This document shows, piece by piece, positions 5,847-8,979 of a stretch of DNA of 8,979 nucleotides (within the stretch, counting starts at the first letter, position 1; each line of letters starts with the position of its first letter). The stretch covers positions 1-8,979 of the forward strand of contig JAJYWW010000126.1 in NCBI GenBank assembly GCA_021791295.1, in the 5' to 3' direction. Source of the stretch: a bacterium. GTDB taxonomy: Bacteria; SZUA-79; Acidulodesulfobacterales; Acidulodesulfobacteraceae. A program made the position numbers and the translations under genes. The notes beneath the pieces are model-generated. The model made no database searches, was not told where the DNA came from, and saw only the letters and a list, made by a program, of their open reading frames with translations.

Positions 5847-5863
5847 TAACATATTTTATGTTA
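5847..5863. repeat. Inverted repeat TAACATA-TTT-TATGTTA
   Basis: A perfect 7-bp inverted repeat with a 3-base spacer, nine bases beyond the stop codon of the flavoprotein gene. An outer GGC/GCC pair extends the symmetry imperfectly. On the minus strand it could form a weak hairpin at the end of the mobA-ferredoxin-flavoprotein transcript, but there is no T-run, so it is not a standard intrinsic terminator. It could equally be an operator for the 64-residue gene. Chance is not excluded in AT-rich DNA. Confidence 0.45.
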
Positions 5864-5871
5864 ATTGCCGG

Positions 5872-7197
5872 TTACCGCCAGTTAGTCCTTGAAAATTCGG
5901 GAAGGTCTTCGAAGTCTCCCCTTATGGCGTAACCTTCGTTTATATTGTATATTTCAAATTCGTTATCTATAACGAATGAATATATGTTGCCGTTTAAAAA
6001 TTCGTCTTTATATTTGAGGCATTTTACTCCCTGCCTGATAATTGCGGATAATATTCCGCTGCCGGAAATATCGCCGAGGAGTATGGCTCCTACAAGAACT
6101 TCTCCGTCATATACTAATTTTCTGTAAATCTTATCGTCCTGAAATACGTAAACATTTTGCGTTTCGTTAGAAGGATTAGTTAAACCTATAGTAACTATCG
6201 GAAGTCCGTAAATTTCGACGGAATTTAAACCCATGCCGCCAGGGTATTCCCTATAAACGCCAGCCATATTAGTACCGGCAACCCTGCCTTCTTCGCATGC
6301 CAGCGGCACTATTGCAATGATATTCGGGCGTTTGTTCAATATATCGTAAATTACGGCGGCGTCTCCTCCGGCATAAACGTCTTTAACGCTCGTCATCATC
6401 GTTTTATCGACTATTATGCCTCTGTCTATTTTTATTCCGCTTCCTTCGAGGAATCCGACGTTAGGTCTTACTCCTACGCCGACTACGACGATATCCGCAG
6501 GCAATTCTTTACCGCTTTTCAATAAAACGCTGACCGGATTGCCGGATTCGTCTAAATTAATCTTGGTAACCGTTTCGCCGGTAGCCGTATCTATGCCGTT
6601 TTCGTTAAGTTTTTTAGACGTAATATTTCCGGATACTTCGTCGAGAGCAAGCCCTAAAACTCTCGGCAATAATTCTACTATCGTCGTATGAAGCCCCAAT
6701 GCTCTTAGCCCTTCGGATGCCTTAAGCCCTATAAGTCCGCCGCCTACGACTATCGCCTCTTTTCTTTTAGACATTTTTGCGGCTTTTTCCATTTTTTTTG
6801 CGTCGTCGAACCGGGTAAAGGTGCCCATCATAGGAGAATCCGGATTAAATCCTTCCGTAGGCGGTATAAAAGGCGTTCCGCCAGGGCCTATAAAAAGTTT
6901 GTCGTAATTCACGGCAGATCCGTCATCCAAAACTACCCTTTTAGCCGAGGTATCTACTGAAACTGCTTTTTTTCCAAGCATTAAATCGAAATTATTTTTT
7001 TCGTAATAGTCGTCTTCTTTATACCATATTGTTTCGTCTGTAGTTTTTCCTTCCAAATAATATGAAATCAAAGGTCTTGCATAAGCCCTATAGTTTTCGT
7101 CAGAGATTATTACTACTTCTCCGGACTTGTCGAAACGCCTGATTGCATCTGCGCAGGATAAGCCTGCGTATGAATTTCCTATAATAACGTATTTCAT
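5872..7197 (-). CDS. FAD-dependent NAD(P) oxidoreductase, CooF-linked (FNOR-like)
   Basis: A two-dinucleotide-fold flavoprotein of 441 residues from the pyridine nucleotide-disulfide oxidoreductase family. FAD fold: VIIGNSYAGLSCADAIR at 4-20, with the GxSxAG variant seen in NirB/NorW-like and rubredoxin reductase-like enzymes. NAD(P) fold: VVGGGLIGLKASEGL at 150-164, with E175 at the end of the second strand, suggesting NAD(H) over NADP(H). Second FAD segment: DVYAGGDAA at 273-281 in the family numbering near residues 270-281. The redox cysteine of NADH oxidase and CoA-disulfide reductase is absent: the equivalent region reads YRAYARPLISYY. The flavin therefore probably exchanges electrons directly with an iron-sulfur partner. 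That partner is very likely the CooF-like ferredoxin encoded 21 bp upstream; such pairs are known next to CO dehydrogenase, and comparable ferredoxin and FAD subunits occur in the aldehyde oxidoreductase of Aromatoleum. AGGGG precedes the ATG. It is the last gene of its operon. Confidence 0.88.
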   Translation of the reverse strand: MKYVIIGNSYAGLSCADAIRRFDKSGEVVIISDENYRAYARPLISYYLEGKTTDETIWYKEDDYYEKNNFDLMLGKKAVSVDTSAKRVVLDDGSAVNYDKLFIGPGGTPFIPPTEGFNPDSPMMGTFTRFDDAKKMEKAAKMSKRKEAIVVGGGLIGLKASEGLRALGLHTTIVELLPRVLGLALDEVSGNITSKKLNENGIDTATGETVTKINLDESGNPVSVLLKSGKELPADIVVVGVGVRPNVGFLEGSGIKIDRGIIVDKTMMTSVKDVYAGGDAAVIYDILNKRPNIIAIVPLACEEGRVAGTNMAGVYREYPGGMGLNSVEIYGLPIVTIGLTNPSNETQNVYVFQDDKIYRKLVYDGEVLVGAILLGDISGSGILSAIIRQGVKCLKYKDEFLNGNIYSFVIDNEFEIYNINEGYAIRGDFEDLPEFSRTNWR

Positions 7198-7218
7198 AAT
7201 CTTATCCCCTTTTTAATA

Positions 7219-7767
7219 TTACTTAGCTATTGATTTTATGTATGGTCCGTATATTTTTTTTGCGACAGAAAGCCTTCTTTCGTATGAATAATTTTTAATC
7301 CCGATTCTTTTTAATGCCCCTTTCTTACAGGCTTCTACGCATTTAGGGGTATCCTCGTCCGAGCAGCCGTCGCATTTTGAAGCAAAATGACCTTTTCCTA
7401 TTCTCTCTATAGCTCCGAACGGACACGACATTACGCACATCCAGCATCCGACGCATTTTTTATAGTTTGTTACCGTCCATCCCGATTCCAAGTCTTTATA
7501 TCTCGCACCAGGCATACATGCATCGACGCACGGCGCTTCGTCGCAATTGTGGCATATAAGAGGGAAAAATTTGTTTCCTTTCTTTTTTATATTTATTCTG
7601 GCTCCTGCATATTTTGAGCCGTATTTTTCAGCCATATGCGATTCGCATGCTTTTACGCAAGCAGCAAAACCTTCGCTTTCGCATCCGTCGCATTTTGAGG
7701 GATACAGCATTATTTCTATTTGATTTTTCTTTAAATCTTCCTCTAAATTGGTAAGTTTTTTACTCAT
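7219..7767 (-). CDS. CooF-like ferredoxin with four [4Fe-4S] clusters, 182 aa
   Basis: An electron-transfer protein of the CooF/HycB/DmsB type. It has exactly 16 cysteines in four groups: C26, C29, C37, C41; C72, C75, C80, C84 (CHNCDEAPCVDACMPGA); C105, C108, C111, C115-P (CVGCWMCVMSCPFGAI); and C132, C135, C143, C147. The third group has the short ferredoxin spacing, the others the longer spacing of the family, so four [4Fe-4S] clusters are expected. There is no Tat signal or membrane anchor, so it acts in the cytoplasm. A good ribosome site (AGAGG) lies six bases before the ATG. The gene sits 30 bp after mobA and 21 bp before the flavoprotein gene, which fits a ferredoxin handing electrons to NAD(P) through that enzyme. 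The upstream electron donor, perhaps CO dehydrogenase or a tungsten/molybdenum aldehyde oxidoreductase, is not in view. Confidence 0.92.
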   Translation of the reverse strand: MSKKLTNLEEDLKKNQIEIMLYPSKCDGCESEGFAACVKACESHMAEKYGSKYAGARINIKKKGNKFFPLICHNCDEAPCVDACMPGARYKDLESGWTVTNYKKCVGCWMCVMSCPFGAIERIGKGHFASKCDGCSDEDTPKCVEACKKGALKRIGIKNYSYERRLSVAKKIYGPYIKSIAK

Positions 7768-7797
7768 AACAGCCTCTTTTTATTTTATTATTTTTGT

Positions 7798-8751
7798 TTA
7801 CTTGCATATTTCACGGCTAAATGCGCCTGCATGGCAGCGCACCGTTTTAATTAATTTTCCGCCCATAAAATCTAATCCGCCTGCATAATATTTATCGGCG
7901 TCTTTTTTAAAAAAGCCGTAAGACTTTTTTAGATATATGTAATTTCCGGTTTTTGAATATATCCACCAGTAATAAAGCGCATTTGCAAGTATGCCCGACG
8001 GTTTCCCCGACGGATTTTTTACGTCGAAAAATCTGTTTGCCTTCCTTATTTTAACGCTTTTTGCATATTTTTTTTTATAGCTATTAATTTTTCCGGCCAA
8101 ATAATTTTCAATATCTTCCTTAGAATTAATATTCATAAAAAATTCGATTTTTAAATCAGTATTTTTTCTTATTATATCTAATATATTGTAATAATATACG
8201 GACGGCAAAAATCTTGAAATATTTACAGAATCCATAAACAGAAAATTTTTTCCGAGATTCAATGCGTAATCGTTCAGCATGTCTAAAATCACAGCCGTTT
8301 TTTTTGTATTATAAATACCGAGGAGGGGTTCTACGGTGGAATCCGGCCATAAAGGAACTACCGCATTTACTTTCTCCTTCTCCATTTTTTTTATAAGTTC
8401 GTTTGCCGCCGAAAAATTAAATAAAGGCGCATCGCACTCCATAATAAGTAAATATTTGCCTTTAATGTGCTTAATGCAGCTGTAAATTCCTCTAAGAGGC
8501 CCTATAAAGCCGCAGTTTTTATCGTCGGCAATTACGGGCGGATTTATATTCAATTTTTTTTTTAATTCATTGCCGTACCGTTCGGCGCTTTCTTTTTCTC
8601 TTGCCGAAATTATTATATCTCCGTTAAATTTTAATGCTGTTTCGGCCGCTCTTTCTATAAACGATTTTCCGTTAAAATTAAAAAAAGCTTTATTTTCTCC
8701 AAATCTTTTAGATTCGCCGCCGGCGAGTATTATACAGCTTAATTTTTGCAT
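7798..8751 (-). CDS. mobA: MobA-like molybdenum cofactor nucleotidyltransferase with a C-terminal extension
   Basis: Transfers a nucleotide, GMP in classical MobA, from the NTP to molybdopterin. Family signatures: LAGGESKRFGENKAFF at 9-24 (pattern LAGGxSxRxGxxK, with K21 contacting the nucleotide), GPLRGIYS at 84-91, the metal-binding ECDAPL at 105-110, VPLWPDSTVEPLLGIYNT at 132-149, and FMNINSKEDIENY at 205-217, which normally ends the domain. The protein has 317 residues, whereas typical MobA has about 190-210. The extra 100 residues (218-317) are rich in Lys and aromatics, contain a likely helical pair (ILANALYYWWIYSKTG and YGFFKKDADKYYAGGLDF), and end with cysteines C306 and C316; I do not recognise this part. 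Specificity for GTP versus CTP or another NTP cannot be decided by eye. No ribosome site is visible; the start lies 25 bp after the previous stop codon. Confidence 0.88.
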   Translation of the reverse strand: MQKLSCIILAGGESKRFGENKAFFNFNGKSFIERAAETALKFNGDIIISAREKESAERYGNELKKKLNINPPVIADDKNCGFIGPLRGIYSCIKHIKGKYLLIMECDAPLFNFSAANELIKKMEKEKVNAVVPLWPDSTVEPLLGIYNTKKTAVILDMLNDYALNLGKNFLFMDSVNISRFLPSVYYYNILDIIRKNTDLKIEFFMNINSKEDIENYLAGKINSYKKKYAKSVKIRKANRFFDVKNPSGKPSGILANALYYWWIYSKTGNYIYLKKSYGFFKKDADKYYAGGLDFMGGKLIKTVRCHAGAFSREICK

Positions 8752-8763
8752 TTAATTAAATAA

Positions 8764-8812
8764 CACGGCCGCAAAATCATAATTCTATCTTTATTCTGCC
8801 TCTTTGGCCGTG
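8764..8812. repeat. GC-rich inverted repeat CACGGCC / GGCCGTG at a gene junction
   Basis: CACGGCC at 8764-8770 is exactly complementary to GGCCGTG at 8806-8812, with a 35-base spacer that contains the stop codon of the upstream gene. GC-rich arms are uncommon in this AT-rich DNA. The right arm is coding sequence. The structure could mildly affect translation of mobA, which lacks a clear ribosome site, but may be coincidental. Confidence 0.3.
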
Positions 8813-8979
8813 GCCTTCGCTTAACGTAACTTCAAAATAATTTATGGGGTTAAACATTTCCCTGTTTTTTAAATCCGAGGCAAGTTCGCCTGCGAAATAA
8901 ACAGTCAAATCTTCGATATTTAACGACGGACACTTTATTTTAAAAATATCGGCTTTCGGTATAAGATACATTTTGCCGT
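8777..8979 (-). CDS. C-terminal fragment, possibly 6-pyruvoyl-tetrahydropterin synthase/QueD-like
   Basis: The frame is open through the right edge, so the methionine encoded at 8969-8971 is probably internal and only the last 66 or so residues are seen. The tail runs YLIPKADIFKIKCP, then SLNIEDLTVYFAGELASDL, then YFEVTLSEGHGQRGRIKIEL before a TGA stop. The order matches the end of the 6-pyruvoyl-tetrahydropterin synthase fold: a short strand, a helix beginning with a T/S/N-x-E-x-L/I-type cap, and a final strand with a conserved glutamate followed by G-x-G-Q, as I recall from actinobacterial and haloarchaeal members. That comparison is from memory and weak. If right, the enzyme would act on a pterin or 7-deazaguanine precursor. 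It is 25 bp upstream of mobA on the same strand and probably shares its transcript. The N-terminal zinc-binding histidines that would settle the call lie outside the window. Confidence 0.4.
   Translation of the reverse strand, partial: GKMYLIPKADIFKIKCPSLNIEDLTVYFAGELASDLKNREMFNPINYFEVTLSEGHGQRGRIKIEL

Overview
The window is an AT-rich stretch of a bacterial chromosome with tightly packed genes. Most lie on the minus strand. The gene content suggests an anaerobic or facultative bacterium with a rich iron-sulfur and molybdenum/tungsten metabolism: MobA, MobB, two proteins that each carry four [4Fe-4S] motifs, and a ferredoxin-linked flavoprotein. A plasma-membrane type H+-ATPase (P3A) hints at an acidic or proton-stressed habitat. 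A deltaproteobacterium-like organism from an acidic site is a reasonable guess, but no phylogenetic marker here proves it.

Layout, left to right. Positions 1-255 hold the first 85 codons of a CBS-domain protein (minus), with a CRP/FNR-type palindrome and a -10 box upstream. Positions 347-3016 hold a compact minus-strand operon, transcribed mobB -> dus -> four-cluster ferredoxin; dus and the ferredoxin gene overlap by 26 bp. Positions 3017-3202 are a divergent intergenic region with a plausible plus-strand promoter and the first copy of a 43-bp near-palindromic repeat. Positions 3203-5533 hold the H+-ATPase, the only plus-strand gene. A second copy of the repeat follows its stop codon directly (5536-5578). 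A 64-residue minus-strand protein of unknown function comes next (5583-5777). Positions 5872-8979 hold a second minus-strand operon, transcribed from a partial gene cut by the right edge (possibly 6-pyruvoyl-tetrahydropterin synthase-like) -> mobA with a 100-residue C-terminal extension -> CooF-like ferredoxin -> FAD/NAD(P) oxidoreductase.

How the genes may work together. MobA and MobB complete the nucleotide form of the molybdenum cofactor. The CooF-like ferredoxin and the flavoprotein form a familiar electron-transfer pair, ferredoxin to NAD(P), that normally serves a catalytic metalloenzyme such as CO dehydrogenase or aldehyde:ferredoxin oxidoreductase. No such enzyme is in this window. 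The ATPase is bounded by matching direct repeats and opposes its neighbours in orientation, so it looks like a separate module set between two cofactor/redox operons. No rRNA, tRNA, CRISPR array, transposase or phage gene was seen.
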